Shown here one piece after another: positions 1 to 6,199 of a DNA stretch of 6,607 nucleotides. Position 1 is the stretch's first letter, and each line of letters begins with the position of its first letter. The stretch spans positions 1 through 6,607 of the forward strand of contig JASHVU010000254.1 of the NCBI GenBank assembly GCA_030044455.1. The letters are read 5' to 3'. Made by a program: the position numbers and the translations under genes. The notes under the pieces are model-generated. The model was not told where the DNA came from. It did not search any database and saw nothing but the letters and a program-made list of their open reading frames with translations. The stretch comes from Acidobacteriaceae bacterium. GTDB lineage: Bacteria; Acidobacteriota; Terriglobia; Terriglobales; Acidobacteriaceae.

Positions 1-213
1 CCCGGAGCGGTGCCGCACACGTCGACGCTGGCGCTTACCAACTCGACATTCCCCTACGTCATGCGCCTGGCCAATCTTGGCGCGCGCGAAGCGCTCAAGC
101 AGGACGCGGGCCTTGCCGAGGGGTTGAACACTTGGATGGGCACGCTCACTTATCGCGGCGTGGCCGAAAGCCAACATCGCCCATGGACGGCAGCGGCCAG
201 CGTGATTGAGTAA
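1..213 (+). CDS. ald: Alanine dehydrogenase, C-terminal fragment (5' end outside window)
   Basis: The reading frame is open from base 1 and ends at TAA 211-213, giving the last 70 residues. It starts PGAVPHTSTLALTNSTFPYV and continues with a GLNTWMGTLT stretch and VAES. This matches the C-terminal end of NAD-dependent L-alanine dehydrogenases (usually about 370 residues), which have PGAVPRTST, ALTN and GLN near the end. The family catalyses reversible oxidative deamination of L-alanine to pyruvate, ammonium and NADH in the cytoplasm. The GTG at 10 is an internal codon, not the start. The catalytic and Rossmann parts lie outside the window. The related transhydrogenase alpha subunit does not end this way, so I prefer Ald. 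The link to the downstream genes is only adjacency: a repeat-bearing spacer of about 90 bases and a possible new promoter follow. Confidence 0.9.
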   Translation, partial: PGAVPHTSTLALTNSTFPYVMRLANLGAREALKQDAGLAEGLNTWMGTLTYRGVAESQHRPWTAAASVIE

Positions 214-222
214 AATCAGCGG

Positions 223-243
223 TCAGTGATCAGTGGTCAGTGA
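223..243. repeat. Heptamer tandem repeat TCAGTG(A/G), 3 copies
   Basis: Three contiguous 7-base units, TCAGTGA, TCAGTGG and TCAGTGA, lie 9 bases after the ald stop codon. Seen differently, GGTCAGTGA occurs at 221-229 and again at 235-243. A hairpin follows directly at 245-259. I recall similar TCAGTGATCAGTG strings scattered between genes in Acidobacteriota genomes, but that is memory and not a search result. No function is assigned. Confidence 0.75.
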
Positions 244-244
244 A

Positions 245-259
245 CAGCGCGTAGCGCTG
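245..259. other. Short stem-loop after ald
   Basis: CAGCGC (245-250) and GCGCTG (254-259) form a perfect 6-bp stem around the 3-base loop GTA. It lies 31 bases after the ald stop. No T-run follows, so it is not a textbook intrinsic terminator. It could weakly attenuate read-through from ald or be part of the adjacent repeat element. Confidence 0.45.
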
Positions 260-276
260 AGTGAACGGCGACGGGA

Positions 277-282
277 TACAAT
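277..282 (+). promoter_or_regulatory. Possible -10 box for the NIPSNAP gene
   Basis: TACAAT matches the sigma-70 -10 consensus at five of six positions. It would start transcription near 289, leaving a leader of about 17 bases that contains the ribosome site at 295-300. No convincing -35 hexamer is visible at 16-18 bases upstream. The call therefore rests on the -10 match and its position. Confidence 0.35.
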
Positions 283-294
283 GGTCCTTCTTTT

Positions 295-300
295 GGAGGG
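295..300 (+). promoter_or_regulatory. Strong ribosome binding site deciding the NIPSNAP start
   Basis: GGAGGG ends 5 bases before ATG 306. The same frame is open from a GTG at 261, but that codon has no comparable site. The site therefore favours ATG 306, which also places the RRQFL signal motif at the very N-terminus. Confidence 0.8.
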
Positions 301-305
301 ACCTC

Positions 306-1100
306 ATGGAACGCCGGCAGTTTCTGGCTGCATCGATTGCAACTTCAGCCGCGGTACTCGCGTCGCGCGCCAGCGCTGAAGAACACCCCGCAGTCTCGCG
401 CGAATACTATCAGATTCGCCGCTACAGTCTCATTAGTGGGCTCCAGCAAAAGCTCACCGAGAACTTCTTCGCCAACGCGCTTATCCCCGCGCTCGCAAAG
501 CGGGGATTTGGCCCGGTCGGAGCTTTCCGGCTTGATATCGGTCCTGAGACGCCGACGTATTCTCTCATCGTTGCAGGCAAGGAGCTCGACGCTCTGGCCA
601 GGCTTGATTTGGAACTCGCTGAAGACCAGCAATTTCTCGATGCGGCCGCGCCCTTCTGGAATGCAACCTCGACTTCGCCGGCCTTTCAGCGCGTTGAGGT
701 TTCGCTGCTCGAGGCATTTGCGGGCTGGCCTAAACTCACGCCGCCTACCGCGTCGGCTTCCAAAGCCAAACGCATCTTTCAGCTCCGCACCTATGAGAGC
801 CCCTCGAACGGAGAGCACGTGCGCAAGATTGAGATGTTTCACTCGGGCGAGTTCGAGATATTCATGCGGGCCGGTTTCCATCCGGTCTTCTTCGGCGATA
901 CGCTGGCCGGCTCAAGGATGCCCAACCTGACTTACATGCTGGCCTTTACTGATGCGGCTGAGCTCGAGGCCAAGTGGAACGCCTTCCGCAACGATGCAGA
1001 CTGGAAAAAGCTCCAAGCCGATCCGCGCTTCGCCTTCGACCAGATTGTCACCAGCATTACCAACCTCTTACTCAGCCCACTCGACTGCTCCCAGGTTTGA
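306..1100 (+). CDS. Predicted Tat-exported protein with two NIPSNAP domains
   Basis: 264 residues from ATG 306; a longer frame from GTG 261 would add 15 residues but lacks a ribosome site and overlaps the candidate -10 box. The N-terminus MERRQFLAAS, a short Ala-rich hydrophobic stretch, and ASA before EE (predicted cleavage after residue 24) resemble a twin-arginine signal. Two repeated halves follow. The first runs from about residue 34 (YYQIRRY) to about 118, the second from about 156 (RIFQLRTY) to about 255. Each opens with the Tyr/Arg beta strand and carries the hydrophobic pattern of NIPSNAP domains, which adopt a ferredoxin-like fold. The family's biochemical role is poorly defined, so I assign no reaction. 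Bacterial two-domain NIPSNAP proteins with export signals exist, and length and architecture fit them. The gene stands between ald and ntrY with spacers on both sides, so it is probably transcribed alone. Confidence 0.85.
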   Translation: MERRQFLAASIATSAAVLASRASAEEHPAVSREYYQIRRYSLISGLQQKLTENFFANALIPALAKRGFGPVGAFRLDIGPETPTYSLIVAGKELDALARLDLELAEDQQFLDAAAPFWNATSTSPAFQRVEVSLLEAFAGWPKLTPPTASASKAKRIFQLRTYESPSNGEHVRKIEMFHSGEFEIFMRAGFHPVFFGDTLAGSRMPNLTYMLAFTDAAELEAKWNAFRNDADWKKLQADPRFAFDQIVTSITNLLLSPLDCSQV

Positions 1101-1124
1101 CGCGCACCCAATCCGAGTTAGTCT

Positions 1125-1192
1125 TCCCTCATTCCCTCAGTCCCTCAGTCCCTCAGTCCCTCAGTCCCTCAGCCCCTATTCCCTGTTCCCTG
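1125..1192. repeat. Octamer tandem repeat TCCCTCAG and C-rich tract
   Basis: Five exact tandem copies of TCCCTCAG occupy 1133-1172, preceded by a variant copy TCCCTCAT at 1125-1132. CCCCTA and two copies of TTCCCTG (1179-1185 and 1186-1192) follow. In all, nine runs of three or four C lie between 1126 and 1190, separated by 4-5 bases. The minus strand thus has nine G-tracts with short loops, the pattern expected of a G-quadruplex-capable tract. It sits between the NIPSNAP stop and the ntrY -10 box. Copy number could vary between strains by slippage. Confidence 0.85.
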
Positions 1193-1208
1193 TTGCCTTT
1201 TCTATAAT
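1179..1208 (+). promoter_or_regulatory. Candidate ntrY promoter giving a leaderless or near-leaderless mRNA
   Basis: TATAAT at 1203-1208 is a perfect -10 consensus. The best -35 candidate is TTCCCT at 1179-1184 with an 18-base spacer, a weak match lying in the C-rich repeat tract. Transcription would be expected about 6-8 bases after the -10 box, around 1214-1216. The ntrY ATG is at 1215, and no Shine-Dalgarno sequence lies upstream of it, so a leaderless start is plausible. Confidence 0.55.
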
Positions 1209-1214
1209 CGCCGC

Positions 1215-3503
1215 ATGTCGTTCTGGGACGATCCGAGGAGGCGTGTGGCGGCGATTCTGGTCGCCTGCCTCATCGTGTTTCTCGGCTTTGGCATCCTTCA
1301 GGCATTCAATACCTCCAACATTCGCTTCTTGAATCCTGAGACCTCGGGCGAGACCCTCGCCTTTACGACAGTCACCTTCGTCTTCTTCCTGGTCCTGTTG
1401 CTGCTGATGATGCTGCTGCTCAGGAACATCCTGAAAATCTACTCGGAACAAAGCACCAGCGCGCTCGGCACGCGGCTGCGCACGCGTATGGTGGTTGGCG
1501 CAGCGATTATCGCACTCATGCCCGCGGTCTTTATGTTCCTGTTCAGTTTTCAGCTCATGAACCGATCCATCGACCGCTGGTTCTCCCCCAATACATCGGA
1601 GCTGAGAGACAACTCGACGCGGGTGGTTGAGCAGCTGGTGCAGTACGTAACCGGCAACGCGCGGTCCGAGGCTGAGTCCATCGCAGCATCGGGAGCGCCT
1701 GACCTTGAGCCCGCGCAACTCGAAAACGTTCTGGTTGAGCACCGCATCACGCTCGAGGGCGGCTTCGTTATGGTCTTCAGCAAGGACGATCGGCTGATCG
1801 CGGCGTTCCAGGCTCCGGCTGAAACCAGCCCCGCCAGCCTGATTCCCTGGCTCGATGAGAATCGAGGCAAGGCCATCGCGCTGCATGGCGCGCTTTCGCA
1901 GGTTTTGCTCACCGCGGCGCAGCGTAACGATGAGTCGGTCATCCGTATTGGTGGACAGGATTATGCGCTGGCCATGGCCGTTACGGCATCGGGGAAACCG
2001 GTGGTGGCCGCGCTGCCCATGCCTCAGGGGCTGAGCCAGACGGCCACGCAGATTCGCACCAACGCCGCCGAATACTGGCAGCTCTTCCGCACCCGCAACC
2101 GGCTGCGCGCCCAATTCTTTCTGGTCTTGTTGATTGTCACAAGCGTGGTCTTCTTTTCGAGCGTGTGGATTGCGCAACTGCTCTCAAAGCAGATCACGCG
2201 CCCGGTTGAGGCGCTGGCCGACGCCATGGACGAGATTGCCGACGGCAAATATGAGCAGCGCGTCGCAGTGGTCGCCACCGGCGAAATGGGCGACCTGGTG
2301 CGGGCCTTCAATCACATGGCGTCGGACCTTGAGGCCAGCCGGCGCCTGGCGGAAAGTTCTTCGGCGCAGTTGACCGCCGCGAACCAGGCCATCGAAGAAC
2401 GGCGCAGGGAACTGGAAACAATTGTTGAAACCATTCCGTCGGGCGTGGTCACGCTGGATGGGGCCGGCGTTGTGCTGCAGTCGAACCGGGCCTTCGCCGC
2501 GTTGCTGGGTTTGCGCGAAGAAACCAACCTGAAGGGCGAGAGAATCGCAACCGTGATGCCCACGGAGTGCGCCGACGATCTGGCCGGAGTGATTCGCCGC
2601 GGGCAGCGCATGGGCGCGGCCTCAACCGCCATGGAATTCCAGGCGCAGGGCCGCAACGTTCACCTGGCCGTGACCAGCGCGCGCCTGGAACTGGCCAAGG
2701 GACAAACCGGCAGCGTGCTGGTGGTTGAAGACACAACCGATTTGCTGCGCGCGCAGCGGCAACTGGCGTGGAAAGAAGTGGCGCAGCGCGTGGCCCACGA
2801 GATCAAAAATCCGCTCACGCCCATTGCGCTTTCAGCCGAGCGCATCGCGCGCCATCTCGATCGAGGTCAATTGGAGTCGCCGGGCATCATCCGCAAGTGC
2901 AGCGAGGTGATCATGGGCTGCGTAGGAACATTGCGCACGCTGGTCGACCAGTTCTCGGCACTTGCGCAATTTCCGGTCTCGCAGCCGCGCGCATGCGACC
3001 TGAACCAGGTAGCCGATGAGGCGCTGGCTCTGTTTGCGGGCCGGCTTGAGGGCATCACGGTACAGCTGGATCTGGAGCCCGGACTGCCCATGGTGATTGC
3101 CGATCCGGATGCCATTCGCCGCGCGCTGGCCAATCTCATCGACAACGCTGCCGAGGCCATGCAGGGCAGCTTGCTGCGCATTCTCGCCGTGCACACATCG
3201 CTTACCGAAGATGGGTCGGGCGTGGAAGTTGAGGTCTCCGACACCGGGCATGGATTGACCGATGAGATCCGGGAGCGGTTGTTCCTGCCGTTCTACTCCA
3301 CCAAGCATCGCGGGACCGGGCTGGGATTGTCGATTGCGGCCAAGATCGTGCAGGAACACGGCGGCTCGATTCGCGCCGAATCAAACAGCCCCAAAGGCGC
3401 GCGGTTCTTGATGCGCTTGCCGCTGGTTGACGCGGGTGGCCAGCCGTTGTTGGAGGGCATTCATGCCGCCAATGGCGAGCCGGCCGTGAAAGGGTTGCGT
3501 TGA
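1215..3503 (+). CDS. ntrY: NtrY-type membrane sensor histidine kinase
   Basis: 762 residues. Predicted membrane segments lie at about 11-30, 48-69, 92-112 and 301-320. They leave an extracytoplasmic region of about 190 residues (113-300) that probably senses the signal. A HAMP linker follows at about 320-375 (ITRPVEALADAM), then a PAS domain at about 400-508. The HisKA segment has the NtrY-like RVAHEIKNPLTPIALSAER with the phospho-accepting His528. The ATPase domain shows the N box Asn644 (NLIDNAAEAM), the G1 box D676-TGHG and the G2 box GTGLGL at 700-705, so it looks catalytically complete. It should autophosphorylate and pass phosphate to the NtrX-like protein encoded next, whose ATG overlaps this stop (TGATG). 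The start at ATG 1215 has no ribosome site. GTG 1245, behind GAGGAGG at 1235-1241, is an alternative but spaced only 3 bases away. NtrYX pairs are linked to nitrogen or redox responses in Proteobacteria; the signal here is unknown. Confidence 0.93.
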   Translation: MSFWDDPRRRVAAILVACLIVFLGFGILQAFNTSNIRFLNPETSGETLAFTTVTFVFFLVLLLLMMLLLRNILKIYSEQSTSALGTRLRTRMVVGAAIIALMPAVFMFLFSFQLMNRSIDRWFSPNTSELRDNSTRVVEQLVQYVTGNARSEAESIAASGAPDLEPAQLENVLVEHRITLEGGFVMVFSKDDRLIAAFQAPAETSPASLIPWLDENRGKAIALHGALSQVLLTAAQRNDESVIRIGGQDYALAMAVTASGKPVVAALPMPQGLSQTATQIRTNAAEYWQLFRTRNRLRAQFFLVLLIVTSVVFFSSVWIAQLLSKQITRPVEALADAMDEIADGKYEQRVAVVATGEMGDLVRAFNHMASDLEASRRLAESSSAQLTAANQAIEERRRELETIVETIPSGVVTLDGAGVVLQSNRAFAALLGLREETNLKGERIATVMPTECADDLAGVIRRGQRMGAASTAMEFQAQGRNVHLAVTSARLELAKGQTGSVLVVEDTTDLLRAQRQLAWKEVAQRVAHEIKNPLTPIALSAERIARHLDRGQLESPGIIRKCSEVIMGCVGTLRTLVDQFSALAQFPVSQPRACDLNQVADEALALFAGRLEGITVQLDLEPGLPMVIADPDAIRRALANLIDNAAEAMQGSLLRILAVHTSLTEDGSGVEVEVSDTGHGLTDEIRERLFLPFYSTKHRGTGLGLSIAAKIVQEHGGSIRAESNSPKGARFLMRLPLVDAGGQPLLEGIHAANGEPAVKGLR

Positions 3504-4876
3504 TGGACCACGTTCTGGTGGTGGACGACGAGACAGAGATACGCAGCTCACTCGAGGAGATATTGCGCGAGGAAGGTTACGGCGTTGCCACCGCGGCAAC
3601 AGCGGCCGAAGCAGTGGTTTTGCTTGAAGACGCGCCCTATGATATGGTGCTGCTCGACATCTGGCTGCCTGATCGCGACGGTCTCGACGTCCTGGCCGAT
3701 CTGCGCCGGCTGCCCATCGAGACGCGGCCTGAAGTGGTGATCATCAGCGGGCACGGCACCATCGAGACCGCCGTGAAGGCCACCAAGCTGGGCGCCTATG
3801 ACTTTCTTGAGAAGCCGCTCTCGCTCGAGCGCACGCTGATTGTGCTCAAGAACGCTGTAGAGGCGCGCCGGCTGCGCACAGAAAACCAGGAGTTCAAGCG
3901 ACAGTTCAGCGTGGGCTCGGTGCTTACCGGCGAAAGCGTGCCGGTGAAGGCCCTGCGCCAGCAGATCAAACTGATGGCTCCAACCAACGGCCGCGTGCTC
4001 ATCTACGGCGAATCGGGCACCGGCAAGGAGCTGATTGCCCGCGCCATTCATGCCGAGAGCCTGCGCCGCGACCGCGTCTTTGTCGAGCTCAACTGCGCGG
4101 CCATTCCCGAAGCGCACATTGAAGCGGAGCTCTTCGGCTTCCGTCATGTCGCAGTAGGCCAGGGATTCAGCCCCGGTAGCGCGCCGTTGGAGCAGCGCGG
4201 CACATTGGAGCGCGCCGACGGCGGAACACTTCTGCTCGACGAAGTCGGCGACATGAGCCTCAAGACGCAGGCCAAGATGTTGAGCGCACTCGACGAGCAA
4301 CTATTCACGCCGGTGGGCGGCACGCAGGCCCTGCGCGTCGACGTCAGGCTCATCGCCACCACCAACAAGGATCTTGAAGAGGAGATTGCCAAGGGTAATT
4401 TCCGCGAAGACCTGTTCTATCGCCTGAATGTGGTCCCGTTTTTTGTGCCGCCGCTGCGCGAGCGCAAGCAGGATATTCCGCTGCTGGTGAAAGAGTTTCT
4501 GGCCGACTTCGGGCGCCAGTACGGGCGGGCGCGCATGGAGATCAGCGAGGAAGCGCTGGAAGCGCTTGGCGGTTACCACTGGCCGGGCAACGTGCGCGAA
4601 CTCAAGAACGTGATCGAGCGCGTGCTCATTCTCAATCCGCGCGTGTTGCGCATCGAGCGCAAACATATTCCGCCCGGGGCGCCCAAAGCCAAGGCGCGCG
4701 CGGGCGAGGAGTTCTCAACGCTGCAACAGGCGCGCGACGCCTACGAGCGGGAGTACATTCAGAAAAAGATTGAGGAAGCGCGCAACAACATCAGCCACGC
4801 CGCCGAACTGCTCGGGCTTGAACGCAGCCATCTCTATCGCAAGATGAAAGCGCTGGGAATCGCGGTTCGGGAGTAG
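3503..4876 (+). CDS. ntrX: NtrX-type response regulator, AAA+ with atypical sigma-54 loop
   Basis: 457 residues from ATG 3503, whose A is the last base of the ntrY stop; this implies translational coupling. The TTG at 3500 would add one residue and is less likely. The receiver domain (about 2-120) has acidic pocket D8/D9, phospho-acceptor D52 (VLLDIWLPD), S82 and K104, all intact. The AAA+ domain has Walker A GESGTGKE at 169-176, Walker B LLLDE with D246/E247, arginine-finger region FREDLFYR (R301, R307) and sensor II GNVREL (R365). A Fis-type helix-turn-helix lies at about 428-453 (NISHAAELLGLERSHLYRKM). The odd part is the loop after ELFG (209-212). Canonical activators have GAFTGA there, while this protein has FRHVAVGQGFSPGSAP, about six residues longer and without the motif. 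ATP hydrolysis looks possible but sigma-54 contact does not, so it may act as a repressor or with another sigma factor. Confidence 0.9.
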   Translation: MDHVLVVDDETEIRSSLEEILREEGYGVATAATAAEAVVLLEDAPYDMVLLDIWLPDRDGLDVLADLRRLPIETRPEVVIISGHGTIETAVKATKLGAYDFLEKPLSLERTLIVLKNAVEARRLRTENQEFKRQFSVGSVLTGESVPVKALRQQIKLMAPTNGRVLIYGESGTGKELIARAIHAESLRRDRVFVELNCAAIPEAHIEAELFGFRHVAVGQGFSPGSAPLEQRGTLERADGGTLLLDEVGDMSLKTQAKMLSALDEQLFTPVGGTQALRVDVRLIATTNKDLEEEIAKGNFREDLFYRLNVVPFFVPPLRERKQDIPLLVKEFLADFGRQYGRARMEISEEALEALGGYHWPGNVRELKNVIERVLILNPRVLRIERKHIPPGAPKAKARAGEEFSTLQQARDAYEREYIQKKIEEARNNISHAAELLGLERSHLYRKMKALGIAVRE

Positions 4877-4937
4877 CGGTTGGGCGTGGATGCGTACTCA
4901 AAAGAGGTCCTGATATTCAGAGGAATCGAAGCATACT

Positions 4938-5738
4938 CTATTCCGTCGCCCGCTGGCCTGCATCAAAATGGCGCCGTTCCTTCTTTTCGGTACGCCGGTC
5001 GGAATTGTGCCTGCGGCGTTCGATTCTTACAACGCGGAGATCGGGAAGGCCCACCCTACGGTCAGGAGCGTTGCGACGATCCTGGTCAGTGCGCCGGTCG
5101 GTGCGCGCTGCACTCGCTTTTAAGTGAACAGGGCCCTTAGGCGGCGCAGGTTGCTGGGTTTGTTGCTGCCGGTTCGACCGGGGCCCTTCCACGGTAGGCT
5201 GTCCCGTGCCGCTGGTCAGCAGCTTATTCAGCACCGGGAGATTCGCGCGCTGCGTCTCTATAAAGTCCACCCCGTCGGCCGTCAAAGCCAGCTGGGCGTT
5301 GTCTCCCTTCGACACGTAGCCCTTCTTGTTTAAATACCAGATCGTGAAGTCGAGATAGTCGCGCGGGAATCCCATGCGGGTTTCAATCTCACCCAATGAC
5401 ACTTCGGGCATGTGCGGATTGGTGCGCCGGCGGTAATAGAGCACGGCAAGCACGGCCAGGCGGCGATTAAGCTCACCATCCAGGCTGTCCATGAAATCGA
5501 CCTGCTCGGAATAAGGGTTCTGCTGGTCAGGCTCGGCTCTGCGCTGGGCATCGTAATCGGCGCGGGCCGTGGGGTTCGAAAGAACGTCGTAGGCCACCCT
5601 CAGCAGGTGGAACATCTCGGCATCGCCCGATTCGGGGTTATCGGGGTGTAGCCGGGCGGCCAGAAACCGATACACGCGGTGAATTGTATCCGCATCGGCA
5701 TTCGGGCTTATTTGCAGAAACTCGTAGTAATCGACCAT
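4938..5738 (-). CDS. J-domain protein with conserved middle domain and DRR-repeat basic tail
   Basis: 266 residues on the minus strand, convergent with ntrX and 61 bases from it. Residues 3-66 are a J domain with the HPD motif at 31-33 (LHPDN), the feature that stimulates the ATPase of Hsp70/DnaK. There is no Gly/Phe region, zinc centre or DnaJ C-terminal domain, so this is a specialised class III-type J protein. Residues about 80-177 form a compact alpha-helical unit (LNRRLAVLAVLYYRRR, then MGFPRDYLDFTIWYL, then a KKGYV turn) that reads like a winged-helix fold; this is inference. A Gln/Pro-rich linker (about 178-205) leads to an Arg-rich tail with DRR at 214, 220, 226 and 247 and ERR at 240 and 254. 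The tail could bind nucleic acid or acidic surfaces. The ATG at 5738 starts directly before the J domain; an AGAAGG-like ribosome site lies about 13 bases upstream. A close paralog of the middle domain lies at 6200-6607. No function beyond co-chaperone is assigned. Confidence 0.85.
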   Translation of the reverse strand: MVDYYEFLQISPNADADTIHRVYRFLAARLHPDNPESGDAEMFHLLRVAYDVLSNPTARADYDAQRRAEPDQQNPYSEQVDFMDSLDGELNRRLAVLAVLYYRRRTNPHMPEVSLGEIETRMGFPRDYLDFTIWYLNKKGYVSKGDNAQLALTADGVDFIETQRANLPVLNKLLTSGTGQPTVEGPRSNRQQQTQQPAPPKGPVHLKASAARTDRRTDQDRRNAPDRRVGLPDLRVVRIERRRHNSDRRTEKKERRHFDAGQRATE

Positions 5739-5859
5739 CCTGGCGAGATCATCCTTCTATCGTTGAAGACAGCCAAAAGGCGGCCCCACCTGCCAGGGTC
5801 GCTATGGCCCGTACCGTAATTGGTTTTATTCAGCGGGGATTTCCTGCGCACGTTACCGC

Positions 5860-5888
5860 TGGCTTTCTTTTGCAGCAAAAGGAAGCCA
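5860..5888. repeat. Long near-perfect hairpin upstream of the J-protein gene
   Basis: The 14-base arms at 5860-5873 (TGGCTTTCTTTTGC) and 5875-5888 (GCAAAAGGAAGCCA) are complementary except at one position and are separated by a single base. In a plus-strand RNA the exception is a U-G wobble; in a minus-strand RNA it is an A-C mismatch. The hairpin lies about 120 bases upstream of the minus-strand J-protein start. No T-run follows on either strand, so it is not a classic terminator. A regulator-binding palindrome, an RNA structure in the leader, or a dispersed palindromic element are all possible. Confidence 0.6.
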
Positions 5889-6079
5889 CGAAGCCGAGCA
5901 GTCTGCAGATAACCCGATGCTTCGATTTATACACCCTTCGAAGCGGCCCATGGAATGGCAAGAAGGTAATGCTCCGGGGCGTGGGAAAGTGATATTGCGC
6001 GTAGCTTGGCTGATCGTGTATACGACCCGCGCGCTTGCGCAGGCCGCAAGTCTACACTTCGCTCCGATGCAGATTTTCG

Positions 6080-6189
6080 GCGGTTCCAGGAAAGGTGTGC
6101 CCTATCCAGCTTCCGCCAAAGGTCGCTCCTCCTTGAGGTCGGGTCGACTCGGTTCTATCACTTCTGGGGTATAGCAATCCTGGAACCGC
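6080..6189. repeat. 12-bp inverted repeat bounding 110 bases
   Basis: GCGGTTCCAGGA at 6080-6091 has its exact reverse complement TCCTGGAACCGC at 6178-6189, enclosing 86 bases. TATAGC occurs at 6170-6175 and again at 6190-6195 around the right arm only, so it is not a target duplication of the whole unit. No transposase is present. The unit has the size of a miniature non-autonomous element or of a structured RNA. It ends just after the truncated paralog's stop codon. Confidence 0.5.
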
Positions 6190-6199
6190 TATAGCCGTG

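Larger units (their letters stand above)
5739..6199. other. 461-base gap between the two J-protein paralogs, no supported gene
   Basis: Frames open on the plus strand (for example 5684-5992 and 5917-6174) overlap each other, lack ribosome sites and resemble no family I know, so I do not call them. The region is not a copy of the sequence downstream of the first paralog. It holds a long hairpin (5860-5888), a small 6-bp stem (CTTGCG 6034-6039 with CGCAAG 6045-6050) and a 12-bp inverted repeat (6080-6091 with 6178-6189). It must contain the minus-strand promoter of the downstream J-protein unless that gene is read through from its paralog, but I see no convincing -35/-10 pair. It could also encode a small RNA or carry a decayed element. 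Confidence 0.5.

Noticed and set aside
261..305. GTG 261 as the start of the NIPSNAP protein
   Set aside because: It has no ribosome site, the candidate -10 box lies inside the extension, and the signal motif would be pushed 15 residues inward.
345..881. Long minus-strand open frame opposite the NIPSNAP gene, plus other long antisense frames at 1176-2177, 2832-3359 and 3548-4300
   Set aside because: These lie opposite well-recognised genes in GC-rich DNA, resemble no family I know and have no ribosome sites; they are frame shadows.
4163..4180. A compensated frameshift hiding a normal GAFTGA in ntrX
   Set aside because: I read the alternative frame across 4130-4200 and it does not give GAFTGA-like residues; the altered loop seems real.
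4908..4924. Possible terminator between convergent ntrX and the J-protein gene (TCCTGA, TAT, TCAGAGGA)
   Set aside because: The stem needs a bulge, is only 4-6 bp and has no T-run on either strand; too weak to call.
4880..5140. Plus-strand open frame just after ntrX
   Set aside because: It overlaps the J-protein's coding region in antisense and has no recognisable content; the J-protein frame is clearly the real one.
4924..5927. 11-base sequence AATCGAAGCAT at 4924-4934 with its reverse complement at 5917-5927, flanking the J-protein gene
   Set aside because: Several 11-base matches are expected by chance in a window of this length, and there is no other sign of element ends.
5684..5992. 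Plus-strand 102-residue open frame running from the J-protein start into the gap
   Set aside because: It starts antisense inside the J domain, lacks a ribosome site, and its composition shows no domain or motif.
5739..6199. tRNA, CIRCE heat-shock operator or CRISPR repeats in the gap
   Set aside because: No tRNA T-loop pattern in a foldable context, no TTAGCACTC/GAGTGCTAA pair and no regularly spaced repeats were seen.
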